This document shows positions 20,213 to 35,000 of a DNA stretch of 64,000 bases, piece after piece (position 1 is the first letter of the stretch; each line of letters opens with the position of its first letter). The stretch covers positions 22,528,285 to 22,592,284 of the forward strand of contig OX453287.1 of the NCBI GenBank assembly GCA_949710005.1, written 5' to 3'. This DNA is from Ricordea florida (Eukaryota > Cnidaria > Anthozoa > Corallimorpharia > Ricordeidae). The notes under the pieces are model-generated. The model had not been told where the DNA came from and searched no databases. It saw only the letters and a list, made by a program, of their open reading frames with translations. A program made the position numbers and the translations under genes.

Positions 20213-20415
20213 TTCCATGTTCTAAAAGATTAAAATTGCTTTTATTGCTTTCTTTGTTGCAATAAATAAGTTTAACATTTAGCCAGTGTTACGCGGCAAA
20301 CGTTTCATCTTTTGTCTTATCAACTGCACACGCGGTTCGGTTCTAACTTTTTCATCTGCGGATAATTAAGATAGCGTTGACTTGAGTCTGAAAATGAAGT
20401 CCAAGTATTTCGCTA

Positions 20416-23400
20416 TCACCAGCCTCCCTTCTTTTTCTTAGGCCGCTGCTTTTTCTTGGCGGCCTGGGGCTGTTGTTGTCTGGGTGGTACGACATTTGAC
20501 GCCGGCGCTGTGCTGCTTCCGGCAGCGGGGGTCCCCGGTGGGGAAGCAGGTCTGGGACTTCCGGGGTTCTTGGGACTTGACGTCCTGTTGGATATAAATA
20601 TAATGGGGCTAGATTCTAAAGAAACCGATTCTGTCTAGGTAGGGAATTGAGAATCGATGTAAGTATCTGGGCAACTTGCACATACCCCTCCCCTAACCCA
20701 ACAAGTTATAATAAGTTAAAAAGTTAGCGTTAATGTTGGATTAGGGGAGGGGTAGGTGCAGAGCTTCCCAGAAACTTACACTGATCTGGAATTGAAATAC
20801 AAAAGAACTGGGGTTATTAAGCGAGTTGATAGAGGAAGTTCTACCCCGTAAAGACTCAAAGGCAAAATGTGGTAAAAAAGAGTTGATGCGGCAAGCCCTT
20901 CGTAGGTCTTCAGCTCTTGCACGAAGGGCTTAACGCATCAACTCGTTGTTGACATCATTTTTTTTCCTAAAAGACAAAGTCAATTAAATGAGAATTCTCG
21001 TCCTACAAATCGCTTCTTGAAATTTCCACTGAGCGTTAGCCCTGGTATTAGGAGTACGAAGAACTTGATGAGACAATTGCAAGGAAAAATTTGTTTGATG
21101 ACGAATCCATTACCTCCTCTTTCTTTTCAGTGAATCTTTAAATTCAGTTTTTATATAAATTACTTTATCTCATTGCTTGATCATCCCAATTGTGACATAT
21201 ATATATATCTTTTTTCATTTTCACTTTCTTTGAGTAACTATCTAAAAGGAGCTGACTCAGAATAATCTTATTAAGAAACGAAAACTACTGGAACCGATTT
21301 TTCTTTATCACTAAAAAGCCAGTGATTATGTCGGAAGGTTAAAGAAAAGTACCACGTGATCACTTACGCATCTGACGGCGCTGAAGCACCTTGGGTTCCT
21401 TTGCCTAAAAAGGAAAAACACAAGTGATTGGATTACAGACTGCAAGGAACTTTGAACTATACTTCGCACTATAAACACAAACTGAAACTGAAACAAACAG
21501 TTCACTATGGATTCAACTGCACGCGATACTTCATGTGTCTCGGGTTAGTTCGGTTCAGCTTTCGTACCGGGAATTCATTTCTAAAGTTTCGTGCTTTCTG
21601 CGCATGGGTAAAACGGCGAAAATACTCAACCGCTGTCTTCTAGCGACTGTGGACCGGTTTAGTGTAAAACACTGTACAGGTCATAGTTTTTGTCACAGTT
21701 TTATGTATTCATGAGAGACTTGCATCGCATGTGTAGCGTCCTTGTGTCGAGTCATGGCTTAAAGAACGAGGTATATTACATGTGTAGTGTGCTTGTTTCT
21801 GGTCATAGCTTAAAGAACGAGGCATTTCACGACCAGGCTTCCCAAGCCTCCAGTGTACTCAGTGCGTCTCCAGAAGACTTCGATAAACTCTACTGGAATC
21901 TACTGGAGTACATTTGACATGGATGGTGTGCAGGATGCTTATAAGCCGGTACAAACAGAGCACCATATGATCACGCACCTATAGCACCTCCCTTTTTCTG
22001 TCGCTTTCCCTTGTAGTACGATCTTTCCCTTTTTGGAATCCACCGCTCTGGATCTGGGTCAACTTCGCTATTGTAGTTTTTAGGAAGTTTGCCTGAAAGA
22101 GAGGAAGAGATCCGATCACAAACAAAGAACTTTTCGTAAATTTGAAAACAGCTTAGAGGTCACCTGACATTTTTTCGCAATACTTTGAAATGGCATAAAT
22201 TTTAAACAGTAGCCCATCAATGAAATCGATGCTTCAGGAAGGGGGGCTGTGAAAAAAATTGGCAAGCTGAGAGGGGGGGTCGCAATTTTTAAATGGTTAT
22301 TCTCGAGTCACACCAGGAAGCCAGAGATAATGATGTTGGAATGGTAACCATAGAAACTGTCCCACATGTTTAGTCCAGGGTTGTAGTTTAATATCCTAAC
22401 TGCCAGGAGTCTCCTGCAGTTCAGTGGTAGAACGTCCGAACTAGTAATCGGAAGGTCAGGTTGGACTACCATTCAATGGAAGAACTCAAATTTCCATTTA
22501 CGGCGTTTGCCTGCAACCGTACTGAAAAATAAATCTTTCACAAAGTCTCTGGGCTCAAGGTAAGCCATCTTTATAACAATAATAATAATAATAATGAACT
22601 TTATTTGAGTGTCAACTGTATCCAGCAGTGTCGCAGTTCTCCTAAACCGCTTATTTGAATAGAGCTCTATGTGTAACTTTTCCATTTTTTCAGGGCGAGG
22701 AGCATTGTTTGTTTTGTTTGTTTTATTGTTCTTTGCTTGGGTATTGAACCAATAGTACAACACCTTACGACAGCTGCTACGTCGCTCACTGAATGTAGCA
22801 CTGACATACTAATTGGGGACACTGTAAAGCACAATTGAAATCAAATCATATTAAATCAAATCAAATGTTGGTTTTTGTGGACAGGGGAAAACCGGAGCAC
22901 TCGGAGAAAAACCTCTCGGTGTAGAGAACCAACAAACCAACCCACATATGACGCTGGAGCCGGGAATCGAACCCGGGCCACATTGGTGGAAGGCCAGTGC
23001 TCTCATCACAACCCGAGCTCTCTCACCACTCATCACAACCCTTTCACTTTGAGATTTAAATCCTCGCAGAATGCAGGATGTTTGTCCCATGAACCTAGTT
23101 TAATGGCCTTTCTCCCACGAGTTTCCTAGAGCTCAGTGGTAGGTCGTAGTTCCGACTGTTATTGGAAGAGCTCAGATTTTCTTTTTCCATGTTTGCCTGT
23201 GACAGTACTGAAAAATACATTTTTCACATGTGAATACCTCTTTTCCTCTTTCTTTTTCTCCTTTTCACAATGATATCCTGCCTGATGAAACAAAGAATAC
23301 TGAAAATGAACTCTTTCAGCTCAGAGCAGTATTTCTCCTAAGTGGGGGTGATAACATTCTTTGTATGTTACTATGCAGAACTTAATCTAAATGTCCGGAT

Positions 23401-26291
23401 CAATAATTTTAAAATTCTATTCAAGAGAGGTTTGTCCAGCAAAAGTGTGACGCTTATTACATCGATTCAAATCTCTGTCATTCTCTCGACAGTCTTGCCT
23501 GACAATGTATTTAAATTGTTTAATACGAGTAATTGCATATTGGTTACTTTTGAAGTGAAAGGGTTAAACGTCTTGTAAATTCAATTTGACATAAACCTAT
23601 AGTAAATGACCGATTAAGCCCTGTGGCGCTTATTCGAGAGCGGGCGCTTATCAAATTATTTTAAGGGAAGGTGCGACGCTTATTCGAATACGAGTAGCGG
23701 CTCTTCATCAATCATTTCGATAAGTAACTTTCACAACATTGTCACAACCTTAATTCTTCCATATCAACATCACCAACTTCTGTCTTGGCCTTTCCACGAC
23801 CATGACGAGCGCCCAAAGCACTATGGGACATCTCCAGCTCATCCACATCCATCAGTGCACCCTGAGATATCGTGTCTAGAGGTGCAAGCTCTTCGCTGTA
23901 ACTATGAGAACGAAGTCAAGGAAACTACATTTCTACAGTGACTACGTGTTGTTTCAAAAGAATTTTTAAGCGCTTGTGCTTCTCACTACAAAAACCACAG
24001 TATTGCAGAGTTTTAAACATGTTAGGTAGCAAGGCTGGCTCTGCGGTGAGAGCGGCATATAATTCATGGTAGGCCACCATATAGTCTCCCCCTCCCCCTC
24101 CCCCCACTCCCACTTACTCCCACTACCCTTACTCTCCCTCCTCCCTGTCCCCTACTCCCCCAGGGAGACTATTGCTCTTAAAGCACTCTTCACTCACCTC
24201 CGTGACTCGGGTTCAATTCCCGTCGTCCCATGTGGGTTGAGTTTGTTGTTGGTTCACTCTTTGTTTCGAGGTTTTTCTCCGGGTTCTGCGGTTTTCCTCC
24301 CTTCAACACTTCAAAATTCTGATTCGATCGGGAAACAGTAGACAAAGAACCATCTCACTGAAAAGCCACTGTAAAAACCTGTATATTTACAACTAGCATT
24401 CCATGAATGGAGAATTTGCCTCAGTCTGTTTTCTTAGACGACAACAAAATAGCTGTTCTAAATTGGCGTTTTTAAAATCCTAAAAAATATTTACCTAACC
24501 CACAAATACTGTCTTTTTGAAAGGGTTTCTGGAGGTAATTTCATCATTTTAGAAAACGGTATAGTCGTGTACAGACTACAGCAAAGAGACGCTGCGTTAA
24601 CGACATTTCCACAAGCTACATGGCATTCGAAGGATACAGCTCTGCTTTCTTTGGGTTCAATTGAGAATACGCTTTAATCAGTTGAGCCAGCGTCTTCATG
24701 TCCCGCGCATCTTCCCTGCAGAAAAAGAACATTTCAAAAACAACATCACGCATCCTTCTGACTGATCGATTCAATAACTGACTTATCGGTTGATCCACTT
24801 TCTGACTGATTAAGGGTCTGGTTTCAAGAGAAACTTGTCCTGCATTGGTGTGGAATTTCAGTCGTACAACTTACTTGATGTGTCCTATATGAAAAGCTTT
24901 GAAACTTCAGACATACTTGATGCTACACTGATTACTACCTCTGTGTAACTTTCTGTAACGGGTCTGTAACTATTTAAGTTGGATTCATTACTTCACCCAG
25001 TGTGGCATTAACTATGTCTGATTGTCCACCTGGTTGCAATGTGCACTTTTCGGGTTTGAAACTTGTTTTCGCTGTTGCACCATTTTCTGATGAGCTTGTA
25101 AAAGGTGACAGCTCCCGCCAAAATGACGGGGTCATGCCCAGTGTATAATTTATATAAAACATAATTTATTCATTTTCTTTTAAGTTAGGGTTAGGTACAT
25201 TGTAAAAGAATGCTTTGTGTCCTTTGTTTTACGTCAGTTGTGTGAATAAATTATATTACACCAGAGATGAGCCAAATGACGCTTTGTTGGTCTCTGGGCA
25301 CGCACATTTTAGGTACGGCATAGCAACGACAAAAGCAGAAAAATACATACTTATGTAGTCTTTCCAGCATATCGACTGCCTCCTTCGCTCTGCCATGTTG
25401 TAATTTGTATGCCACATTCTCACGCATAAGAGAGAGAACCTCCGCTTGCCGCATCGCTTCCTGAAAATTGTATTATTTGTTGAGTTCAATAGGGACAGAA
25501 GTATATATCGCCCCATGGAAGGGAATCCGTAATCCGGAATCCAACATATTTACGATTTTGGGATCTGTATTCCAGGCCTATGGAATCTGAAATCCAGAGG
25601 CTGGAATCCTGAATCCACGGAGCAGAATCCGGAATCCAAGACCCTCTAAGATTCCTTTACAAGGGGCGATATGTACTGCTGTGTAAGGCAAGACCACTTT
25701 TCAACACAAACACAACAAAAATGTCACGATTGAGCGTCAGCGGGTGCAAACTCACTTTATTAACTTGTTTGAGTAACCATTTTGTTGTGGCTGATTGACT
25801 GACTGACTGACTGGCTGACTAAAGGATTGTGTAACCGAATGATTGACAGATAACAAGTACTGTGGGGATAGTTTCTAAAGAAACTGGAGCTGTGTAGGTG
25901 GGGAATTGAAACACAAGAAATTGGGATAATCAAACAAGTTGATAGAGTAAGTTATACCACCGTAAAGTAAAAGAGGGGGGTGCTGACGCTTCGAGCGTTA
26001 GCCCTTGGTCAGAACTTGTTTGATTACACCAATTTCTTGTGATTGATAGATAATTGGCTAAATGATCGATTTACTCAATGACTAACGGATGGATAAATGA
26101 TCGATTGCAAGACAAACCTTGTTCTTTTGAGCATAATCCACTGCAGTGTCAAGCACATCAACTGCTGAGCCAACATCCCCATGATGGGAATACAAAGTCA
26201 CAAGGGCAGACACCTGGTCAAGACAGTAACGTAGCAAAGGTCTTGATGACAGTGCACATTTTACTAAGTGTACTGCTGCACTTACATTAAA

Positions 26292-26335
<44 letters not shown>

Positions 26336-29300
26336 CATGAAAAAATTACTTGATAGTGATTGGCTGGTACAAAAATTGTAACAAAAAGTGTAACTCCAGT
26401 GCAAATAGCAAATCCAGTTTATTTCCTGTAGAATTAGTAACAAGTAATCATAACGTTTCCTCGTTCAGTTTGAGATTTATTTCCACTTGTGATTTTTCCA
26501 AAAAGCTCAAATTGCACTTGCAGAAGTGGCCTGTATGATTTCAGCTTTTGAAAAACTCACGCATGCAAAAAAAACACAAATTGAGCTCAAAACCATATCA
26601 TTACCAATGAAGGGGCCGAGAACATAGCCAAAATAAACAGACACACTTTATTTTTTTTACACATTTCCATTGAAAGGTTTTTTAGAACTTATTAAATAAT
26701 TAGTAACTAACACATAGAATATTCAATTTTATTATATAGACACAAGTGTTTTACTGGAAAATATACCACACGTAAAATTCATAAAAACTACATCCTGGAC
26801 CTGAGTGGTTTATTTTCCATAATCTCACACGTGAGTTCATCGATGACGTAATTTCGGTAATTTCCCTCCGAAATTTGTATCGATGTCTTTTTATCTATAT
26901 AATAAAAAGAACATTACACGGCAAAAACAATATTTTACTCACTCGCTGCACTCGTTCGTAAAATATTGTTTTGCCACTCGAAAATAAAATTCATATCTTC
27001 AAGCCGCCGTGTAATATCCTCTATATAATTTAAACAAAATATGAATTACATAGAACGAAATGCCTTGCAGCTTGACAACCATAAGGTTTTCGAGATAGCA
27101 GCCAGTTCTTTGAAAGTTCTAAAGTAAGTCAAATTTTATAAATTTTATTGGCCAAAAAATATAATTACATTATTTGGAAATTTTTTTTTGGATATTTCCC
27201 CTCAGTACTTAAAACTAAGTGAAAGGTAAAGTAAAATATCTTGAAGAATAGGGGCTTAGTAATGTTCGCAGTTTTCATCACGCTTGCATCAGAGTAATAA
27301 AATAAGTTGGACTGCAGTGTGATCAGAAATAAATTGAACATCACTTACTACTCCTGATTTGTGAGCAATTTCTTTGATTGAACGTAATGTTGTGCAGGCA
27401 TTACGGATATTCCCTGCAGAAAAAGACAACAAAACAATCTTCAAAATTTACATAATCTGGTGTACAACCAGACCATACTGGTCAGATGGAAAGCTGAAGT
27501 GGAATCCTTATGCTCTGGCCAAGGCAATGAGACGGGCTCATCTTGCCCACTAAGAATTTGTTACTTTGTCCTGCGAAACAATACAAAGCAAAATGGTCAT
27601 ATAATAAATCCTTTATTGCCCAAGCCAATTTGTAATCTCAGGGACGTCTATACTTATAAGCTGCTAGCCTTCTTTTCTACTTCCTTGCCTCTCAGCATCT
27701 GATCAGCGTAAACTTTTAAACAAATAAAGCAAAAGAACTGAAACTGGACATACCTTGTGCTAGATAGAGCTGTACCAGGGTGAGCTTTACATGGGTGGCA
27801 GTTTCATCATGAGATTCAGCGTAACCCTGAAAAACATTCAGATAATGTAGTCGGCATGTGATGTAGCTCACGACAACAGAACAGTAACTGTGAAAGATGC
27901 ATGTTTAAGCACAGTCACAGGCAAACTCAAAACGGAAATTCAAGTTCTCCCAACAGGAGTCAAACCTACAAACTTACAGGTATTAGCTTGGACACTCAAC
28001 CACAGTAACTGCTGCAACACAGAAACTGTTCTAGAAAATTAAAAGTTGGGAAACAGAACTTTGCGAAAATACGTTTTTTAGCTCCCTTTAGAGGTGTGGG
28101 GAAGGAGGGAGGGCAGAGGGAAGGGATGTGGAGGCCAATGACTCTTACATTAAACAGATAAACTCTCAAGTAACTTCCAGGATGTACTGTAAACTGCTTT
28201 GTAAGTTCATCCATTTACCTAAGAACAAACCTGTTAGGGTTTTCAAAGTCCTAGGTTTAACTGAGGGGATCTCAGGTCAAAACCCAAACAAACCAAAGTT
28301 GGCTCACTGAACTGACAAATTAAAACATGAATGGTGACACTAAAAAGATCACAATCTTTCAACAATATTTATTAGACTACTGTAACAATGTCATTTTACA
28401 AGTGAAACCACTTGCAATACCTTAAGTAACTCTACTGCCTTGTCTGAGTGCTTCTCTCTATGCAGCAATGAAGCTCGCATCAAACAGGGAAAATCACTGT
28501 GGGGGAATTTAATCTCCAGTGTGGATACAAGGTTATGGCAGGCTTCTAGCTGTTTAAATGGTAAATACATGGCATCACATGTGTCTCAAAGAACATTAAA
28601 TTTTCCTTTTAATAAATACTACTATACCAACAAAATCATACTTTTCGCATCTGTAATTTCTTGTTACGCGGGATGACGTAGTCAGCCAGCGTATAAAATT
28701 CGGTAGCGCATTCCTTTCGTCGTCTTGGGAGTCAAAAATTGCCTTGTTTTTTTAACTTTCCCGTGTCCCGAGCCCGTCCCGAAATAATTGTGTGATTTTT
28801 ATTGGCTGTAACTCCGAATCATGTGCAAGTCAGGTTGGATTGCACCATGGATATCCATGATCGCACAATCAGCAAAAAAACATACTGCGTCAGCAATTTT
28901 AATCCAACACATCCCGCGTAAACGCCTTCAGGCGTCTTCTTGTTTTCTTATCATCACTGTTTATGTCTACAGCCATTACACAATATTTAATTGATCTGCT
29001 ACTTATAGTCACGCAGACTCTGAGAACAACCAGGAGAGACACTGTACATTGTTTGGTACAATTAAGAAAGAAAGTGCAGTTAAAGTCAGTCAACTTTCTG
29101 CAATTAAGTACAGAAAGTTGAAATTGGGTGCAAAAAGTTGAAATTGAAGGCATAAATTTGAAATAGGATTTTTGCATGCACATGTATAATTACTACTAAC
29201 AAGTAAACAAATGTTTTGGAGGGCAATGTGGAAGAAATAAGCAAAATTTTATAAACTACAACAAAAAGCACTTGCCCTACAGGCTCATGCACTATTTTCA

Positions 29301-32039
29301 GTCCTTGACAAATTTACTAGTGCTTAGTTATTCCAAATTGTACTGGAACTCATTTAATTACCTACAGAAATGCATGCTTTTAGCTAACTACTGTCTGCTA
29401 TTCAAGGGTCTTAACAAATTGGATAGCAGGATTCATGAAAGTGTGTCAGGTTTAAAAAGTATTATTATATGGTTACAATAGTATGTGTGCTCTGATTGGC
29501 TGCTGAGCAGGCCAGATTTTCTTGTAATGACTGGTCATTATGAAAATGTTTCAAAATTTTTTTTTTCCTTTAATATAAACAAAAACTGTCTCATTTTCAA
29601 AGAAACTGTTTTTTGTCACTTCTTGTTTCAATCGCATGGTCAGGTGTGTTTCAGTTCAGAGAACATGACCCCAAATGACCTTTTGCGCGCACAAGCAGAT
29701 ATTGAAAAACCCGTGCTAAAAAGGACATATAATAAACAACTTATTAACCTCATCTGTTCGGTCACTGCAAGGAAATCTCAGACCTCGGCCTTGACTGTAC
29801 TGACCACAATATCGTTCTGTCAATACATCAAGGCCTCGGTCAGAGATTCCCCTGTAATGACCTCACTCTCAGTTAATAAGTAGTATATAAAATAATAGAA
29901 ATACGTCCCACTCATACAAAATTTCAACATTTTTTTACTTTACTTTTTAGTAATATTAAAAGAATCAAGGATTGATAGAAGGAAAACTTGTGATTATTCA
30001 AAAAAGGAAAGTAACATTATTACAAGAGTGAGAAGAAGCTGAATTTGTTACCTGATTACTATACAGGAACAAAAGACATCTATTGTACATCATTATCTGT
30101 TGTTGGGATTCAGTCAATTTGTGCTCCAGACCCTCAGCTGTTGTTGCTTTTACCTTCTTCTTGGAGTCAAACACATCACGGTCCTGAGAGCAAAGAAAGC
30201 TTCTATTCAAAAGTAGCAAAGATATTAAAATACGAGACTGAATCATTGTACTCAATGGCATGCAAAGTTGGTAAAATGTCAGACAACTTACTTTGTTGAG
30301 TGTGATAACATTATTGGAAGCAACAGCAGCCAGGGCAAGATCATTGGGCCTGTAAAGAGAACAAATTATCAAGCAGTTTTAACAACCTCCAGAAGTACTT
30401 TACTACTTAATGATCAATATTTTCTAGTCCTTTAACATTTAGAAAGCAAGATCTAAAAGCCTTGTGGAAGGGTCTAAGAGTTACAAAAAAGTTACAAGAA
30501 TTAAACTCACTTGGATTTGAGAACTTGATTGTAGAGTTTAAGGGCTTCATCGCTCTTGCCTTGTAACTGGTAGGTATATGCAAGCTGAGTTCTACAGACA
30601 ACAAGCAAATGTCTCACTCCCTTCCACTTCCAGAGAAATTTAATATCAAGAACAGTTAAATATTCAGTAGCTTGACAATTAAAGGAAACAATTAAAAGTT
30701 AGAAAATAATGAATTTAAGGTTACTGTGTTGACCCAGCAACTAATTCTCCAGGCTTCATCATACAATAAGCTACACGAAAAATACTGGGATGAAGAAAAT
30801 CGTAGAACTGAAAACCTTTATGAGCTATGGTGACCAAAACAGAGGGCTTGCAAAGATGGACAGGGGACATGGCGGTTGTCCTCGCTTGCAACCTACTGGT
30901 GTTGAGGTCTTACAGTATCCAAAGTCTGGTTACTGTTCTTGGCCATAATATACATGTATAATTACAATCATGGTTTTGAGTTCAATTTGTGTATTTATAC
31001 TTGCATTAGTGAGATTTTCAAAAAGCTCAAATTGCATGAGCTGCTTTGACAAGTGCAATTTGAGCTCTGAGTGCAAATTAATGGCAAATTGAATGAGAAA
31101 ACTGTAAGATTACTTCTTAATAATTATACAGGAAAAATTTTTAATTTGTAATTTGTACTGGTGTTGCACCTGAACTGCACTGTTCTTAGTCAATCACATT
31201 CCAGTATTTTTTCATGTATACTATTAAGTTATTTATATTGTCAAAATATAAAATGGTTATCAAACCTGACAATTCCTAACTCTGACTCAATATCTTCCTC
31301 CGCCATATCCTGAAAATAATTCATTGTTCAAAAAAGTAGAGAGTTCATAAGACAAAGAAATCTAGAATTTGGGCTGGTGCATTTTCAGAAGATAATAACA
31401 CAGCGTACATACCACATATTGGAAATCAAACTCAGAGCATAAAAGTTAATGTATGTCATAACCTTTTAAATAGAATAGAGATAATTAAAACTAGTGATGA
31501 TTTTGTGGAGTTTAAGAAGTAGATTAACCTCCAGACCATTTATAGTAGTAATAGTAGTAGTAGTGGTAGTAGTTCTTTTATTTAAGCTAGGTTAAAAATC
31601 TTCAGTTATAACAATAGTATTTTAATTACAATCATTTTGTAAAAACTAAAATAACTATAAAAACTGGTTTAAAAGATTGCCAAGTGAGAATTGGATGTTT
31701 CAAGCGCACGGCTGATTTCCTTTTTGAAATTCCCAATTGACCTAATTGCCCTAATACTTTCAGGAAGAGAGTTCCACAGTAAGGCACCGTTATAGCTAAA
31801 GCTATGTTTCAAATAGTTAGTGCACGGCTTGGGTATGTTCAACTTGAGGAAGGAATTACGCAGGTCATAGTCCGTATCTCACTCACAGAATAATTCATAC
31901 AAGTACACTGGGGCTAATCCATTGATGGACTTAAACATCATGATACCTTTTTGCTTTCTTCTTCTTTTCAGATAGCTGGTCCCACTTCAATGTTTCAACA
32001 ATCAGGCTTGAGTTTACCTCACAAACCTTGCAAAATAAC

Positions 32040-32075
<36 letters not shown>

Positions 32076-35000
32076 GCATAAATAAGAGAATATCTTTCTG
32101 CATAGTTCGCTGGTGTGATTGGACTATGAAAGTCAGTTGTCAATAATCAATCCTAATGATCTGGCATGCTCAACTCTGCTAATTGGTTGGTTGTTTAGTT
32201 GGATATATCGTTCACTACAGTTCTCTGCAAGATACTTCTGATAAAAACCAATCACCGTAGTACCCTGGCCTTTGAACAGAAGTGAGGTTGGAGGTGACCT
32301 TGTTTTGTTACATTAACCTTCCTGTTCTTCACATGCACATAATATGATTTGCACATCAAAGGTGGGAGCTTTGTAACCATGCAAAGTTACCTCCAGCTTC
32401 AGTTCTATTCAAAAGCTAGGTTTTGAAGGACAATACTGTAAAATGGCCTATTGTGAGCAAATTTCAATTGACCAATAAGTCTTTTATGAAGGGTTGTTGT
32501 TCACACAGACATTCAAATATATTATTACCATTATATCATTATTATCATCAATATTGTTATAATTATTAGTAATGGTAAAATAGAAAATTTGCTTACAGGG
32601 TCATCCTGCAGGCTTGTCTTACATAAATCTGAAAATGATACAATTAAAAACACTTTCTATAAGAAAGAAGGGATAAAATTATTTTACTGCGAGTCAAGGC
32701 ATCCAGAACTTGGTATTCAATATATGCTATTTACTGGGGGGAACGTCTCTATGGGAAAAAACTGTGCCAGAGGTCTTGAGACGGCCACGGGCTGTATTCA
32801 CAACCAGGGGCACAGTGTTTTCCTATACAGACCAACCTAGCGTGGTAAATAACTTATTTATTTCTTTGGATGTCTTGTTTTTAAAGTAAGAAAAGAGAGT
32901 GGAGATTGCTACAATGGGGAAAAATCTGGCCTACGGGCAGTATTGTAAAAACCTGGATCGGTCATGGACAGGTGATTAGCCAATCAAAATCAAGGATTTA
33001 AGACTCTGGCCCACTCAGATGCTTGAGAAAAAATAATAAACTTTATGCATAGCATTAACTATTCCAGTAATAATCATAATAATGATGTCCCTCAATTTGT
33101 GAAATATTTATATATGTAGGAAAATAATTCTAGGTAAAGTAAAAAGCCTGGAGGGTTTTCATGCTATGAATGAGGCTTGTGATTGTTGATGATAATATAA
33201 TTTATTATATATTTGCTTCACTATCTCAATTCTGATTGGCTAGAAGCATCCAGCTGATTCTCGCTGGCACTATTTCTTTATGTCATACAGTGTACCTGCA
33301 GACAATTATTGTTTTCATTTCTGTGGACATGGCATCATGCCTACAAACAACAGTTGCACAAAGCAGTCACATACAGAAGTGACTTCATCATATAAGTGCT
33401 CTTATCTTTGGCTTTAGTAGATAACACAAACCTCAGCCTTGATATTTCTTGCTATCAAGCCTCACATCATTCAATAATTCCTTATTATTCAACTCTACAT
33501 TTCATACCTTCTGCCTTTTGCAGTTTGGCTTGGGCAGTTTCAATATCGTTCTGTCCCAAGGAAAGGCAGGCAGAGTTGTAACATAACTCATATGTGTCCT
33601 CCCGCAAGCCTGGATTATCCTAGAGAAAGTGGTTTGCAACATTTTGAAATCAAGAGATTTAATACTGGGCAAGTATATGTACAAGCATGAGAGCTATACT
33701 GGAAAATACCGTATTGATGAAGTTCCTATCTCCCCAATTTTATAGATTGAGCCACAACCCATGGTTTATAACACTACAAAAGGAAAGTGCAACCAACATT
33801 TTTCTAGCACCAACTAAACAAACTAGTGCATAACATTTCCACCATTGCGGCCCATTTGCAACCAATTTTAATTTGTGAGACTGCATTTAGCAAATTTCAG
33901 ATTGAAGCCAGATCTTTGAGTGACATTTAGAGAATTCCACTTAAAACTGAAGGCCATAAATTTTCACAGAAAATGGCTACCAAACACGAGGAAGTTTGCT
34001 TAAAACTGAGCAGTCTTATGAAACTATGATATGACCATACAGACCTCTTAATGAACAAGTCAGGATGCTTCTTGGAATCTTAGAATTAACAGGTTAGCTT
34101 CACAGTAAGAGGAAGAACTGACCTCAACACAAGACCACTGTCTATACAATCAAGTGAATGCACAAAATGTCAGTTTCTGAGGTTCAAATGTCAAAATAAT
34201 AAACACTTGCCATTTTCACTCCTCCCCACTGAGAAGCTGCAGAAACTACAGCAGCCAGGTTTGTCTCCCTTTCATCTCCATAACCATCCTAAAATGAAAA
34301 AAAAAACACTTTGTACTGGATAAAAATACCATATAATTCCAATGAAAAACATTATTACTGACAACTATTGCTAGGAGCTTTACAATGTAGGTACCATTGC
34401 ATCTAATCTGGGCACAACAATGCAAAGAAAATCTTCCAGAGAATTAGCAGTGCTTAGGTACTTGTAGCATATAGACTCTTAGTCTTGTAACATCAGTGTA
34501 TGGAGTTCAAGCCCAAGTTAAGCCCAATTTTTTCTTAGGACAGAATATTCTACACCACACTTAGAAAACATATCACACGACTGTGGGAAAATTTGTAAAA
34601 GAACAAATTTGAAAAAAAAGTTAAATATTTAAATCAAAGGTAAACCATAAACAAAATCGGGCACACTTAATCTTAAGGCAGTAAAAGACATTTTATAGAA
34701 GACAACTTTACTCCCACTTTGATTTGATAGGTTTTAAATGTTATTTTTTTAATGGGCAAGAAGTAAAAAAATAGGTACCCATGGGGTACATGTGTGGGTG
34801 ACCCGCATGCAGTACAAATGTTGGTTTGAGGCTGCAAAAAGCAGATGCCCACACTTAGTGCAAATCTGTAGTTGCAGAAAACAGATGAGGACGTTGACTT
34901 TCAAGGAAACAACATAAACCTACCACAAAGCAGCTAACACTGCCTTTCAGTTGGCTGAAATTCAGTGCAGTACTCCAAGTTATTCCCGAGTTAGGCTGAA

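Larger units (their letters stand above)
16050..24786. repeat. Tandem segmental duplication, unit 2 (about 8.74 kb)
   Basis: This is the second unit, matching 7261-16049. At the join (around 16044-16052) the SRP72 intron sequence ending CTGACTTAT runs straight into the DBF4 intron 3 sequence TTAATTGTTAAATAC, with no inserted bases and 1-2 bp of shared sequence. At its right end (24786) the sequence continues with unique SRP72 intron 16. The order shows that the right unit belongs to the intact SRP72 gene and the left unit to the DBF4 copy that has exon 4. Confidence 0.95.
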
